From contig NZ_CP077092.1 in NCBI RefSeq assembly GCF_014268585.2, positions 2,356,001-2,420,000 on the forward strand: 64,000 nucleotides of DNA, read 5' to 3'. The DNA is from Pseudomonas iranensis (GTDB lineage: Bacteria > Pseudomonadota > Gammaproteobacteria > Pseudomonadales > Pseudomonadaceae). The notes below the pieces were generated by a model. That model saw only the letters and a list, made by a program, of their open reading frames with translations, did no database searches and was not told the DNA's origin. Within the stretch, counting starts at the first letter, position 1. Each line of letters starts with the position of its first letter. The translations under genes were made by a program, and so were the position numbers. Shown here piece after piece: positions 37,791-47,012 of this stretch.

Positions 37791-40700
37791 ATGGGCGCAG
37801 CAGCACAGATCGACATCCACGGCGAGAAGGGCGGCAGCAGCAAGCCGAAGTCGCCGACCGAAGCCAGCGACAGCCTGCGCTCGACCAACTTGGCCAAGCT
37901 GCTGATTGCCGTGGGCGAGGGTGAATTCGACAGCGTCCCGACCGATTACGACATCTACCTGGATAACACGCCGATCCGCGATGCCAGCGGCAACTACAAC
38001 TTCCCGAACGTGAAGTGGGACTGGCGCCCGGGCTCGGTGGATCAGACGTACATCCCCGGCATTCCTTCCGTCGAGAACGAGACGTCGCTGAACATTGAGT
38101 TGCGCAGCGATTCGCCATGGGTGCGCTCGATCACAAATACCCAGCTTTCCGCCGTGCGCATGCGGTTGGCGTGGCCAGCGCTGCAACGTTCCGATGACCA
38201 GGGCAATGTCGGCGGTTACCGCATCGAGTACGCAATCGACGTGGCCACTGATGGCGGCGCCTATCAGCAGGTACTGGTGGACGCAGTCGACGGCAAGACC
38301 ACCACGCGCTACGAGCGCTCCCGCCGCATCGATCTGCCCGACGCCACTACTGGCTGGCAGATCCGCGTGCGCCGGCTCACGCCAAACCAGAACACCAACA
38401 AGATCGCCGACACCATGCTGGTTGCCGGCTATACCGAAGTCATCGACGCCAAGCTGCGCTACCCGAACACCGCGCTGCTCTACATCGAATTTGACGCCGA
38501 GCAGTTCACCAACATCCCGGCCGTCACCGTGAAGTGTAAGGCGCGCCGCTGGATGGTGCCGAGCAATTACGACCCGATCCTGCGCACCTATACAGGGACG
38601 TGGGACGGCTCGATGAAGTCGGCCTGGACCAATAACCCGGCGTGGATCACCTACGGCATCTGCACCGAAGACCGCTTCGGCCTGGGCAAGCGCATCAAGC
38701 CGTTCATGGTCGACAAGTGGGAGCTGTACCGCATCGCTCAATACTGCGACCAGTTGGTGCCGAACGGACTGGGCGGCCAGGAACCGCGCTTCCTCTGCGA
38801 CATGAATCTGCAGGGCAAGGCCGATGCCTGGTCGCTGCTGCGCGACATCTCGGCGATTTACCGGGGCATGACGTACTGGGCTCAGGGCCAGCTGGTGATG
38901 CAGTCGGACATGCCGCGCGCGCAGGACTTCGACTACGTGTTCACCCGGTCCAACGTCATCGACGGCAAGTTCTCCTATGGCAGCGCCTCGGCGAAGACCC
39001 GTTACACCCGAGCGCTGGTCAGCTACGACAACCCGGCGAACAATTACGACACCGATGTCATCCCGTTCGCTGACCTGGATCTGCAACGTCGCTACGGCGA
39101 CCGGCCCACCGAGCTGAGCGCCATTGGCTGCACCCGCGCGTCTGAGGCCCAGCGCCGTGGCAAGTGGGCGATTCTCAGCAACAATCAAGACCGCACCGTC
39201 TCGTTCAAGACCGGTATGGAAGGGGTCATCCCGCTGCCCGGCCATATCATCCCGGTGGCTGATTCTCTTCTGGCTGGCCGTGAAGTGGGCGGCCGGATCT
39301 CGGCGGTGGCGGGGCGGGTTATCACGCTCGATCGCGACACCCAGGCCAAGGCCGGCGACCGGCTGATCATCAACCTCCCCGGCGGCCGCGCCGAAGGTCG
39401 GACCGTGCAGAGCGTCAATGGCCGCGCCGTGACTGTCACGGTTGCCTACAGCGAACCGCCGGTGGTGCAGTTGCAATGGGCGCTCGACGCGGACGATCTG
39501 GCAATCCCGCTGTATCGCGTGCTGCGCACCAAGCGCACCACCGAGGGCGATTACGAAATCAGCGCGCTCCAGTTCGAGCCGAGCAAGTTCGCTTTCATCG
39601 ACACCGGCGCACGCCTGGAAGAACGCCCGATCAGCGTGATCCCGATCACCGTTGTGCCGGCTCCGGCGAGCGTGTCGCTGTCGTCGACTTCATCGGTCGT
39701 GCAGGGCCTGGCCGTGGCCACCATGACAATCACCTGGCCTGCGGTGGACGGCGCGGTCGGCTACGACGTCGAATGGCGCAAGGACAGCGGCAACTGGATC
39801 AAGCTGCAGCGCACCGGCATGACCAACGTTGACGTGGTCGGCATTTACGCCGGCGCTTATGTGGCCCGGGTGCGCGCGGTGAGCGCGTTCGACATCACGT
39901 CGCCGTGGCGCAACTCGATCCTGACCAACCTCAGCGGTAAGCAAGGGCTGCCCCCGGCGCTGGCGTTCCTGACTGCCACGCCGCTGCTGTTCGGCATCTA
40001 TCTCAAGTGGGGATTCCCTGCTGGCGCCGAGGACAGCCAGCGCACGGAGATCTGGTACGGGCCGACGACCGATCTTAAGGCTGCGACCAAGCTGACAGAC
40101 CTGGCTTATCCGCAGACCGATTTCTCCATGCTCGGCCTGCGCGCGGGCGTGACCTTCTATTTCTGGGGACGCATCGTAGACAAGATCGGCAACATCGGTC
40201 CGTGGTATCCGATCGGGCTTGGCGTGCAGGGGCAATCCAGTTCCGACGCAGCAGCCATTCTCGAGATGATCGCCGGGCAAATCACCGAAACGGAACTGGG
40301 GCAGGACCTGCGAGACGAGATCGACAAGATCCCGGGCCTTCAGGCGCAGATTGATGCGCTCGACGGCCTGAAAGGCTACGACCCGGAAGCCACCTACCAA
40401 GAGTACGACTTGGTGGTGCAGGGCAAGCGGATCTACCAGGCCACCGGGCCGGTGCCTATCGAAACCCCACCGCCGAATCCGCTCTACTGGCTCGACGTTG
40501 GGCAGACAGTGGAGACGGCGAACGGTCTTGCCCAGCAGGTGGCGACAAACACCGCCGAGATCATCGAGATCGATGGCGTTGTTACTGCCCAAGCCACGGC
40601 CTTCGAAGCCCTTCGCGCCTCCTACCGAGACGATGACGGCGCTGGTGATCTCGCGGACGTAATTAAAAGCTACACCAGCACCGCAGCGATCGCTTCCGAA

Positions 40701-41357
40701 TCGAAGGTTCGAGCCTCCGAAAACGAGGCAATGGCAAGGCGTGTGACGACCTTCGACGCAAAAATCGGAGAGAACGCGGCGAACATCACCGAGTTGGAAG
40801 AGGTGGTGGCCACGAACGAATCGGCGACCGCGACGAAGATCGATCAGCTAAATGTTTCGGTCGGGGAAAACTCGGCGGCCATTCAGCAGACGTCCACAGC
40901 TTATGCGGAAACGGCCGGGAAGCTGAGCACCATGTGGTCGGTGAAGATGCAGGTCACGTCGAATGGGCAGTACGTCGCAGCCGGCATCGGCCTCGGCATC
41001 GAGAATACCGGTGCCGGCTTGCAAAGCCAGTTCTTGGTAAGCGCTGACCGCTTCGCCATCGTTAACACCATCGCCGGCGGCGCGATCGCGGTGCCGTTTG
41101 CGGTGCAGGGCGGACAGGTGTTCATGAACTCGGCGTTCATTCAGGACGCCTCGATCGGAAACGCCAAGATCGGTTTCTTCATCCAGTCAGACAACTACAT
41201 CGCAGGTGTTCAGGGCTGGCGCATCGACAAGGCCGGCAACTTCGAGTTGAACAGCCCGCTGGGTGGTGGCGCTCGCCAAGTCATCAACAACAACGGCGGC
41301 AAAGTGTTCGACGAGAACGGCGTGAAGCGCTATCAGTGGGGGAACTTGAACGCATGA
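37791..41357 (+). CDS. tip attachment / host-specificity protein J
   Basis: 1188 residues. N-terminal J-like hub domains (GEKGGSSKPKSPTEASDSLRSTNLAKLL in parts), then FN3-like repeats (about 620-830, APASVSLSSTSSVVQG..., GYDVEWRKDSGNW) and a C-terminal coiled region (VATNTAEIIEIDG...) ending in a beta-rich receptor part. It forms the central tail fibre and sets host range. GGAGGAAAGC precedes the ATG. Overlaps the next gene by 4 bases. Confidence 0.9.
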   Translation: MGAAAQIDIHGEKGGSSKPKSPTEASDSLRSTNLAKLLIAVGEGEFDSVPTDYDIYLDNTPIRDASGNYNFPNVKWDWRPGSVDQTYIPGIPSVENETSLNIELRSDSPWVRSITNTQLSAVRMRLAWPALQRSDDQGNVGGYRIEYAIDVATDGGAYQQVLVDAVDGKTTTRYERSRRIDLPDATTGWQIRVRRLTPNQNTNKIADTMLVAGYTEVIDAKLRYPNTALLYIEFDAEQFTNIPAVTVKCKARRWMVPSNYDPILRTYTGTWDGSMKSAWTNNPAWITYGICTEDRFGLGKRIKPFMVDKWELYRIAQYCDQLVPNGLGGQEPRFLCDMNLQGKADAWSLLRDISAIYRGMTYWAQGQLVMQSDMPRAQDFDYVFTRSNVIDGKFSYGSASAKTRYTRALVSYDNPANNYDTDVIPFADLDLQRRYGDRPTELSAIGCTRASEAQRRGKWAILSNNQDRTVSFKTGMEGVIPLPGHIIPVADSLLAGREVGGRISAVAGRVITLDRDTQAKAGDRLIINLPGGRAEGRTVQSVNGRAVTVTVAYSEPPVVQLQWALDADDLAIPLYRVLRTKRTTEGDYEISALQFEPSKFAFIDTGARLEERPISVIPITVVPAPASVSLSSTSSVVQGLAVATMTITWPAVDGAVGYDVEWRKDSGNWIKLQRTGMTNVDVVGIYAGAYVARVRAVSAFDITSPWRNSILTNLSGKQGLPPALAFLTATPLLFGIYLKWGFPAGAEDSQRTEIWYGPTTDLKAATKLTDLAYPQTDFSMLGLRAGVTFYFWGRIVDKIGNIGPWYPIGLGVQGQSSSDAAAILEMIAGQITETELGQDLRDEIDKIPGLQAQIDALDGLKGYDPEATYQEYDLVVQGKRIYQATGPVPIETPPPNPLYWLDVGQTVETANGLAQQVATNTAEIIEIDGVVTAQATAFEALRASYRDDDGAGDLADVIKSYTSTAAIASESKVRASENEAMARRVTTFDAKIGENAANITELEEVVATNESATATKIDQLNVSVGENSAAIQQTSTAYAETAGKLSTMWSVKMQVTSNGQYVAAGIGLGIENTGAGLQSQFLVSADRFAIVNTIAGGAIAVPFAVQGGQVFMNSAFIQDASIGNAKIGFFIQSDNYIAGVQGWRIDKAGNFELNSPLGGGARQVINNNGGKVFDENGVKRYQWGNLNA

Positions 41358-41677
41358 GCTTCGGCATAAGGATATGGGACGCCGATGGGGCGCTCCAGCT
41401 GGACGAGAACTCATTCACGATACGCGTCGTGCTTTCGGTGCAGGTGACGTTCGCGCTTGGAGCCAGCAAAGGAACGCAGGATTTCGCCGTTCCCGGCGTA
41501 GGTCCTGGCAACGGAACCGCAATCGTGATCCCGATCGGTACCTATTCGCAGAACCAAATGCAGTTCGAAACCGAGATGCTCGACGGAGTCGTCCGCGTCT
41601 ACAACTACACCCGGACTTACGCGGCGAGTACCACGTCCTCCGGAACCATGCGCTTGATAGTAATGAGGTGGAGCTGA
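41354..41677 (+). CDS. small tail protein downstream of J
   Basis: 107 residues from the ATG overlapping the J stop. Beta-rich (SFGIRIWDADGALQLDENSF, IVIPIGTYSQNQMQFETEML in parts). Its first residues resemble the gene two places downstream (GMRLWDGAGKLLFDS), suggesting a shared fold. Probably a tail tip or fibre-associated protein; family unknown. Confidence 0.6.
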   Translation: MSFGIRIWDADGALQLDENSFTIRVVLSVQVTFALGASKGTQDFAVPGVGPGNGTAIVIPIGTYSQNQMQFETEMLDGVVRVYNYTRTYAASTTSSGTMRLIVMRWS

Positions 41678-42357
41678 TGAGCTACGGCGTTCAGTTCACA
41701 AACAACAATAACGTCGTCACTTTGGATTCAGAGTATGCACGGCTGATGGTCATTGCTTCAGGGCGATATGCACCAAACCAAGAGTCTGGGCTTGGCTCGG
41801 TTACCACGTTTGCACGCCCCGTCACCTCGCAAGAGCCTCCGCTCGTATTCGTGCGACCTGACACTATCAACGGGGTAGCAGGACTTTGCCGGATGAGTCT
41901 TCTCGGCTCTGCGGGTAACTGGACTGGCTTTTATGTCAGGGCGTACGACGTCAGCGTTGCCGGCCTGAATGGGCGTTATTTCGTCGCCGCCTTTGGTGCC
42001 CAGCCTGTTGCTCAATACGGGATGCGTTTGTGGGACGGCGCCGGAAAGCTGCTATTTGACTCCGGCACTCCGAACGCAACGTTTACTCGCGCGTTTCAGA
42101 ACTGGACGTATGTTCGCTATGACACCACCCCTCAGGGCCTGACGCGAATCTTCTACAGCGTTCCGTTCAACTTCCCTGAGAACGAGTACATGTTGCTCAA
42201 CACATTCGGCATGCCGATGACTTCCGGAAGCGGTATCCCTCGCGATCTTTATTGCTGGTGGGATTTCCCAAACAACACGCTCTACGCCATCACCATTGCG
42301 GCATCGAACCCCTTCGCTTTCTTCCTGCCGGCCGTGTTCGCCAAACAAGCCGCATAA
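41677..42357 (+). CDS. tail/fibre-associated protein
   Basis: 226 residues, ATG sharing a base with the previous stop. Beta-rich, with a R-L-W-D-x-x-G-K-L-L-F-D-S segment that matches the I-W-D-A-D-G-A-L-Q-L-D-E-N start of the preceding small protein. Likely part of the distal tail. Function unknown. Confidence 0.6.
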   Translation: MSYGVQFTNNNNVVTLDSEYARLMVIASGRYAPNQESGLGSVTTFARPVTSQEPPLVFVRPDTINGVAGLCRMSLLGSAGNWTGFYVRAYDVSVAGLNGRYFVAAFGAQPVAQYGMRLWDGAGKLLFDSGTPNATFTRAFQNWTYVRYDTTPQGLTRIFYSVPFNFPENEYMLLNTFGMPMTSGSGIPRDLYCWWDFPNNTLYAITIAASNPFAFFLPAVFAKQAA

Positions 42358-42377
42358 CTCTTTTATAGGATGCACCC

Positions 42378-43604
42378 ATGCCCTGGTACAAAACGGGAAC
42401 GGTCTCTGTCACCCAAAATTCCAATGCGGTGATCGGCACAGGCACTGCATTTATCGCAAACAGCCGGGTAGGCGACGGATTTCGCGGCCCGGATGGCCGT
42501 TGGTACGAGGTGACGAACATCGCCAGCAACACCGCTCTGTCGATCTCGCCTAACTACGAAGGACCGACAGCGGCCGGCGGCTTCTACGCGATCATGCCGG
42601 TACAGGGCTACCAGAAGGATCTGTCCGACCAGGTGCGCGCAATCCTCAACGACTATGGCGAAAAGCTGGCGGCACTCGGAATCACCGGCAACTATGAAAT
42701 TTTACCGGTCAACAAAGGCGGTACCGGGAGCACAACGCCTTCCAGTGCTCTTACTGAGCTGGGCTTTTCGGATTTCACAAAAACGCTGATTGATGACGCT
42801 AACGCAGGGGCTGCACGCTCTACGTTGGGGGCAGCAAAATCTGGCGCTAACAATGACATCACGTCCATTACTGGGATGACCGTCGCCCTCTCTGTTGCTC
42901 AAGGTGGCACAGGTGGCAAGACGCAGGCAGAAGCAAGGACCGGGCTGGGATTGGGTGGAGCTGCTGCTCTAGAGGTGGGCACGACCGCCGGTACCGTGGC
43001 TGCCGGTAACGACTCCCGTATTACTGGCGCCGTGCAGACTGGCTCGGCAGCAAACGTTCTCACATTGCGCCTTAACAATTCCACGACGCTTTCGAGTTCT
43101 GCAGGTTATTTAATTTCCAGTTCTGTTTTCTTTCCGCCAGGTTATCGGTCGAGTAGCGGTACCGGGCAATCTGGATCGAACCAATGGAATCTTTTCTGGG
43201 CTGGGTCTGGGATGCAGGTTTGGGTGGATGGATCGAACACCGGCACGATCCAATACACCGCCTCGGATGAGCGCATCAAGGAGGAAATCAATTACATTCA
43301 AGACACCTCAGGCGACCTTTCGCTAGTCGAGTCCTTGAGGCCTGTTACTTACAGATTCTCACAGCGTGGGCCGGTTTCTCAGTCGAGCGTAAAACGAGGT
43401 TTCATCGCTCAGGACGTGATGCTTTCGGATTCTTCATTGGTAACGGGTGATATCATCGAGGGCGAAACGAAGGATAACATTACGTCAATTCTCTCCCTTG
43501 ATTCGCTCGGTCTCGTTTCTTACTTGGTTGGCGCGGTTCAAGAGCTTTCATCGAAAAACCATCAGCTCGAAAGCCGAATCAGGGCGCTTGAACAAGTCCA
43601 ATAG
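42378..43604 (+). CDS. tail fibre with C-terminal S74 intramolecular chaperone
   Basis: 408 residues. An N-terminal collar part (WYKTGTVSVTQNSNAVIGTGTAF in part), a triple-helix-like Gly/Thr-rich shaft (NKGGTGSTTP, AQGGTGGKTQAEARTGLGLGG in parts) and a C-terminal peptidase-S74 domain (SDERIKEEINYI... with GFIAQDVM). The S74 domain trimerises the fibre and then cuts itself off at the Ser of SDER. It determines adsorption. Fibre is immediately followed by the acyltransferase that may alter the same receptor. Confidence 0.85.
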   Translation: MPWYKTGTVSVTQNSNAVIGTGTAFIANSRVGDGFRGPDGRWYEVTNIASNTALSISPNYEGPTAAGGFYAIMPVQGYQKDLSDQVRAILNDYGEKLAALGITGNYEILPVNKGGTGSTTPSSALTELGFSDFTKTLIDDANAGAARSTLGAAKSGANNDITSITGMTVALSVAQGGTGGKTQAEARTGLGLGGAAALEVGTTAGTVAAGNDSRITGAVQTGSAANVLTLRLNNSTTLSSSAGYLISSSVFFPPGYRSSSGTGQSGSNQWNLFWAGSGMQVWVDGSNTGTIQYTASDERIKEEINYIQDTSGDLSLVESLRPVTYRFSQRGPVSQSSVKRGFIAQDVMLSDSSLVTGDIIEGETKDNITSILSLDSLGLVSYLVGAVQELSSKNHQLESRIRALEQVQ

Positions 43605-43777
43605 ATTACCGTTTTGATACGCCCGCCATCGACGAGCAGGTCGAAGTGATACGGGGATGGGCGGCAGCGTGAGTGGGTTATTAGCCCATATGTACCGCCG
43701 CCCCTCACCTGAAAATAGAAATGACAACAAAATATTGGGCGAGTACCATCCACTGAATTTGAAATCAGGGATTGAGC

Positions 43778-44806
43778 ATGGACACAAGAAGCAGACAATT
43801 TTCCGTAGGCTTAGATATAGCTCGAGTGGTCGCTTGCATACTGGTTGTAGTTGTACATATATCCGCAAATGATTTTTTTGTGTTCGGTGAAAAATGGTTT
43901 TCGGCCAATTTCTTTGATTCTCTGGCGAGGGCTTCTGTACCCATATTCTTCATGATTACAGGAGCATTGCTCGTGTCGAGAGATGAGGGGGTATTTCCAT
44001 TTTATAAGAGTCGGGTTGGTAGGATTCTTCAACCATTGATTTTCTGGTCAGTCATTTATGCTGCGGTATATTGGAAAGAATATCCAGGGGTTTTCGGCAG
44101 CATTAAGTTGCTGCTGACTGCGCCTTCGAATGGGCATCTTTGGTATTTTTACTCTCTTCTCGGCATTTACGTATTACTGCCTTTCTTGGGGAAGATATTT
44201 AGAAATTCAACTAATAATGAGCGGTTGATGTTTCTCGGTGCTTGGTTCCTGTGTAACTGTGTTTGGGGTACGTTCGGGCAGTTTTTAGCCCCCGGAGCAG
44301 ACCCCATAAAGCTCTACTCACTATTCAGCTTTACTGGGTATTTCGGTTTTGTGTTTCTCGGGGCTTATCTCTTCGACCGAAACAAAAACAAAGGGGGTAT
44401 GGGTTGGCTGGCTCTAAACCTGTTCCTAGCTTTTGTTGGGTCCGCAGGCACGTGCTATCTGACATATCTCGTTTCCGTACGAGCCGGTCACCCTTTGCAA
44501 ACCTTCTATGTTTACCAGTCACCACTCATAGTTCTCGCGGCTTGCGCTGTTTTTAATATTGCTTTGATGGTTCGGTCGGTTCCTGATCTCATTAAGCCAA
44601 TTGTTTCTGCGATCTCTGCTTGTTCACTTGGGATATATGCATTTCATCCGCTCGTGATGGACGTACTAATACGATATTTCGATCTCAACAAGGCGGATGT
44701 TTCCGGCTGGATAACGATCCCGGGATTGGTTTTCCTTACAATGGCAATTTCGCTTGTTATCGTGTGGGGGTTCCGAAAAATCCCAGTTTTTAGAAGAGTC
44801 TTTTAA
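43778..44806 (+). CDS. acyltransferase-3 family membrane protein (O-antigen acetylase-like)
   Basis: 342 residues from the ATG at 43778. About ten transmembrane helices; the family's N-terminal GLDIARVVACILVVVVHIS carries the conserved His in an R-x10-H arrangement of acyltransferase 3 (WecH/OafA). Such prophage genes O-acetylate lipopolysaccharide or other glycans and change phage receptors. It has a clearly lower GC than its neighbours and sits between fibre and endolysin, a classic conversion-gene position. Confidence 0.82.
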   Translation: MDTRSRQFSVGLDIARVVACILVVVVHISANDFFVFGEKWFSANFFDSLARASVPIFFMITGALLVSRDEGVFPFYKSRVGRILQPLIFWSVIYAAVYWKEYPGVFGSIKLLLTAPSNGHLWYFYSLLGIYVLLPFLGKIFRNSTNNERLMFLGAWFLCNCVWGTFGQFLAPGADPIKLYSLFSFTGYFGFVFLGAYLFDRNKNKGGMGWLALNLFLAFVGSAGTCYLTYLVSVRAGHPLQTFYVYQSPLIVLAACAVFNIALMVRSVPDLIKPIVSAISACSLGIYAFHPLVMDVLIRYFDLNKADVSGWITIPGLVFLTMAISLVIVWGFRKIPVFRRVF

Positions 44807-44827
44807 CGACTTAATTAACGGTTGAGT

Positions 44828-44852
44828 ACCCGCCATCGAGCGGGTATTTTTT
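44828..44852 (+). terminator. intrinsic terminator before the endolysin gene
   Basis: TACCCGC-CATCGA-GCGGGTA followed by seven Ts, directly before GCCTGGAGAAAACCATG of the endolysin. Stops transcription of the acyltransferase unless antiterminated. Confidence 0.85.
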
Positions 44853-44867
44853 TGCCTGGAGAAAACC

Positions 44868-45401
44868 ATGCCCATCACCCAGCAGCAGTTGCTGCAGATC
44901 CTCCCGAACGCCCGCACCCAAGCGGGCGTTTTTGTTTCCGCCTTGAATACCGCTATGCAGCATTACCAGATCGTCGGGGCCAAGCGCGCAGCGGCGTTCA
45001 TTGCGCAGATTGGCCATGAATCTGGCCAGCTGGGCTATGTCCGTGAAATCTGGGGGCCGACCGCTGCCCAGCGCGGGTACGAAGGTCGTGAGGACCTGGG
45101 CAATACCGTGCCGGGCGATGGCCGGAAGTATTGCGGTCGCGGCCTGATTCAAATCACAGGCCGGGCGAACTACGCCAAGTGCGGCGAGGCGCTGGGGCTC
45201 GACCTGATCAGCCATCCCGAGCTGCTCGAACTGCCGCAGCATGCCGCGATGTCGGCAGCGTGGTTCTGGAAACAGAAGGGGCTGAATGATTTGGCCGATC
45301 GGGATCAATTCAACACCATCACCCGGCGCATCAATGGCGGGCTGAACGGTCTGCCCGATAGGCTGGCGCTGTGGGAGAAGGCGCGCAAGGTGCTGGCTTG
45401 A
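44868..45401 (+). CDS. GH19 endolysin (chitinase-like muramidase)
   Basis: 177 residues. Glycoside hydrolase 19 fold: catalytic Glu51 in AQIGHESGQLGYVRE and Glu60, GDGRKYCGRGLIQITGRANY in parts, and AAWFWKQKGLNDLAD. It cleaves peptidoglycan at lysis. No signal peptide or transmembrane helix, so a holin is needed. It lies 26 kb from the spanin genes, i.e. the lysis functions are split between both ends of the late region. Confidence 0.9.
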   Translation: MPITQQQLLQILPNARTQAGVFVSALNTAMQHYQIVGAKRAAAFIAQIGHESGQLGYVREIWGPTAAQRGYEGREDLGNTVPGDGRKYCGRGLIQITGRANYAKCGEALGLDLISHPELLELPQHAAMSAAWFWKQKGLNDLADRDQFNTITRRINGGLNGLPDRLALWEKARKVLA

Positions 45402-45486
45402 GCGCGCCGTGCTGAAATTGATGGCTCTGAGCCACACTTGCGGGGCCTTTGGTCTTGAACCATCATTCCTTTTTGATGATGGCGTT

Positions 45487-45582
45487 ATGTACGTGGACAA
45501 GCGACTTGCAGGGCTTTCGTTCTTGATGACCCTCGTTTGGGTTACGGTCGTCCTGGCAGTGATGTATTGGATGTCGCGCTGA
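45487..45582 (+). CDS. 31-aa membrane peptide after the endolysin
   Basis: 31 residues, MYVDKRLAGLSFLMTLVWVTVVLAVMYWMSR: short charged start, one transmembrane helix, basic tail. The frame also continues upstream to 45421 without a clear binding site. A mini-holin or accessory lysis peptide would fit size and place, but this is conjecture. Confidence 0.4.
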   Translation: MYVDKRLAGLSFLMTLVWVTVVLAVMYWMSR

Positions 45583-45616
45583 ATATAAAGGGTAAATAGT
45601 TGTGCAAGGCGTAGTG

Positions 45617-45832
45617 ATGGGCGACAAAATGCAGCGAGAGGCCGATCGCCTGCTGGCACAGATCGTCCGGACAGATTCGATGATCACTGCAGTGAAGGCG
45701 GGAGCACGGGCTGAAGGTTTCGTGCTTGGGCTGGAAACCGCCGGCGCATTGCGCTCCGGCGATGCTGAAAGGCTCTACATCATTTTCGAAGCTGCTCTGG
45801 TGGAGCACCTGAAAACCTTGTCGCAACGATGA
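45617..45832 (+). CDS. small hypothetical protein
   Basis: 71 residues from the ATG at 45617 (AAGG six bases before; GTG at 45602 is an alternative). Helical, charged (MQREADRLLAQIVRTDSM, EGFVLGLETAGALRSGDAE). Last plus-strand gene of the prophage. Ends one base from the convergent SRAP gene. Function unknown. Confidence 0.55.
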   Translation: MGDKMQREADRLLAQIVRTDSMITAVKAGARAEGFVLGLETAGALRSGDAERLYIIFEAALVEHLKTLSQR

Positions 45833-45833
45833 A

Positions 45834-46514
45834 TCATTCGGCCGGCTTGATCAGTTCCGGCCCCTGATTGCGTACGTTACCCACGGCGCGGTCAACCTTG
45901 AACCATTCGAAAGCCTCGGATGGCTCGCCCTCATGCAGCACCATCTGTTCGGCGCGCTCTTTGGGCGTGGCTGGGTCCAACCATTCACGCGCGAGCTCTG
46001 GCGGAAGAACGACCGGTCGCCGGTCATGAACGTCCACCATTCCGCCAGCGCTGTCGGCGGTGATGATCACGAAACCGTCATGTTCGCCGGGGCCGTGCTC
46101 TTCGTTCGGGTATTGGCCGATCGCGGCGCAGAGAACCGGGGATTGGTCCCGATGCCTGATCAGGTAGGGCTGCTTCTTCGGTCCACCTTCATCGACCCAC
46201 TCGAACCAGTTGTTGATCGCGATGATTGCCCGGTGCGGCCAGATCGCGCGGAAGAACGGGCCGTGGGCGACTTTCTCTACGCGGGCGTTGATTGGCGCGG
46301 CGCGGTCTTTTGCCCAGTGCGGGCGCCATCCCCAGCGAACCATGTCTGCATGCAGAAACTCGCCCTCCTGGTGGAAGAGGGCGAGCTGAGTGGTCGGCGC
46401 GGCGTTGTACCGCTCGAATGGCTGCTTGCCGGTCGAGTTGATGAGCGCGTTCGGCATGCTGAGCGCCGCCACGAAGTCGTGGATGCCACTGTATTGGGAG
46501 AGTCGTCCGCACAT
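45834..46514 (-). CDS. SRAP/HMCES-like protein (DNA-protein crosslink at abasic sites)
   Basis: 226 residues. MCGRLSQYS: the start is placed at the ATG at 46514 because catalytic Cys must be residue 2 after Met removal; an ATG two codons upstream would bury it. PINARVE (N76, R78), NNWFEW (E105) and DVHDRRPVVL (active His) complete the SRAP site. The family forms a thiazolidine link to abasic sites in ssDNA and protects forks. A LexA box lies upstream of the leading gene (46954), fitting SOS expression of a two-gene unit. Confidence 0.88.
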   Translation of the reverse strand: MCGRLSQYSGIHDFVAALSMPNALINSTGKQPFERYNAAPTTQLALFHQEGEFLHADMVRWGWRPHWAKDRAAPINARVEKVAHGPFFRAIWPHRAIIAINNWFEWVDEGGPKKQPYLIRHRDQSPVLCAAIGQYPNEEHGPGEHDGFVIITADSAGGMVDVHDRRPVVLPPELAREWLDPATPKERAEQMVLHEGEPSEAFEWFKVDRAVGNVRNQGPELIKPAE

Positions 46515-46568
46515 TGCCATGCCCTCAGCTGGATCTGATTCAGCGTAGACCCGCCAGCGCTGGCTTCG

Positions 46569-46940
46569 TCACAAACCTTTTTCGGCGCAACATTCGCAAT
46601 GACCTGCCAGCTCCTCGCGATCTCGAGCTTCTCGGAGCAGGCGCTGGTTTTCATTGAACAGATGGCTTCTGTTGTGCTCGACGTTGGCGAATCTGCGCTT
46701 CTCGCTCAGTAAATCTCCTTCGGCGTACTGAAGCTTTGCCCTGAGAGAGTTTCTCTCCTCCGTGAGCGCGTCATTGTCTCTGACCAGGCCTTCGATATTC
46801 GCCAGCGCTCGATCGAGCTTGAGAGTGAGCGCTTCGAATTCGTTCTCGTACATCCTGAGCTGGTGTCGGCAGGTTTCGAGCGGGGTCGGGTTGCCGAGCC
46901 AATCGTCGGTATCTTCTATATAGAGGGGGTCCACGGGCAC
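46569..46940 (-). CDS. coiled-coil protein co-transcribed with the SRAP gene
   Basis: 123 residues. The central 90 residues are a heptad coiled coil (YENEFEALTLKLDRALANIEGLVRDND...), with a Cys-rich C-terminal end (HCECC). It lies 54 bases before the SRAP gene in the same direction and 14 bases after a LexA box, so it heads an SOS-induced unit. Function unknown; not a family I recognise. Confidence 0.6.
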   Translation of the reverse strand: MPVDPLYIEDTDDWLGNPTPLETCRHQLRMYENEFEALTLKLDRALANIEGLVRDNDALTEERNSLRAKLQYAEGDLLSEKRRFANVEHNRSHLFNENQRLLREARDREELAGHCECCAEKGL

Positions 46941-46953
46941 GCCTTACTGAATA

Positions 46954-46969
46954 CTGTTTGCATATACAG
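46954..46969 (-). promoter_or_regulatory. LexA (SOS) box
   Basis: CTGT-TTGCATAT-ACAG, exactly the CTGT-N8-ACAG LexA consensus with an extended A/T flank. It lies 14 bases upstream of the coiled-coil gene. Confidence 0.8.
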
Positions 46970-47012
46970 TAATCGAGGCTGTGCCAGCGGGCGAGGGTGA
47001 GGCGACGAGCTG

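Noticed and set aside
37773..39476. 567-codon open frame on the minus strand opposite the J gene
   Set aside because: It is a shadow of a GC-rich gene with strong codon periodicity; the plus-strand J protein has clear homology and a good ribosome binding site.
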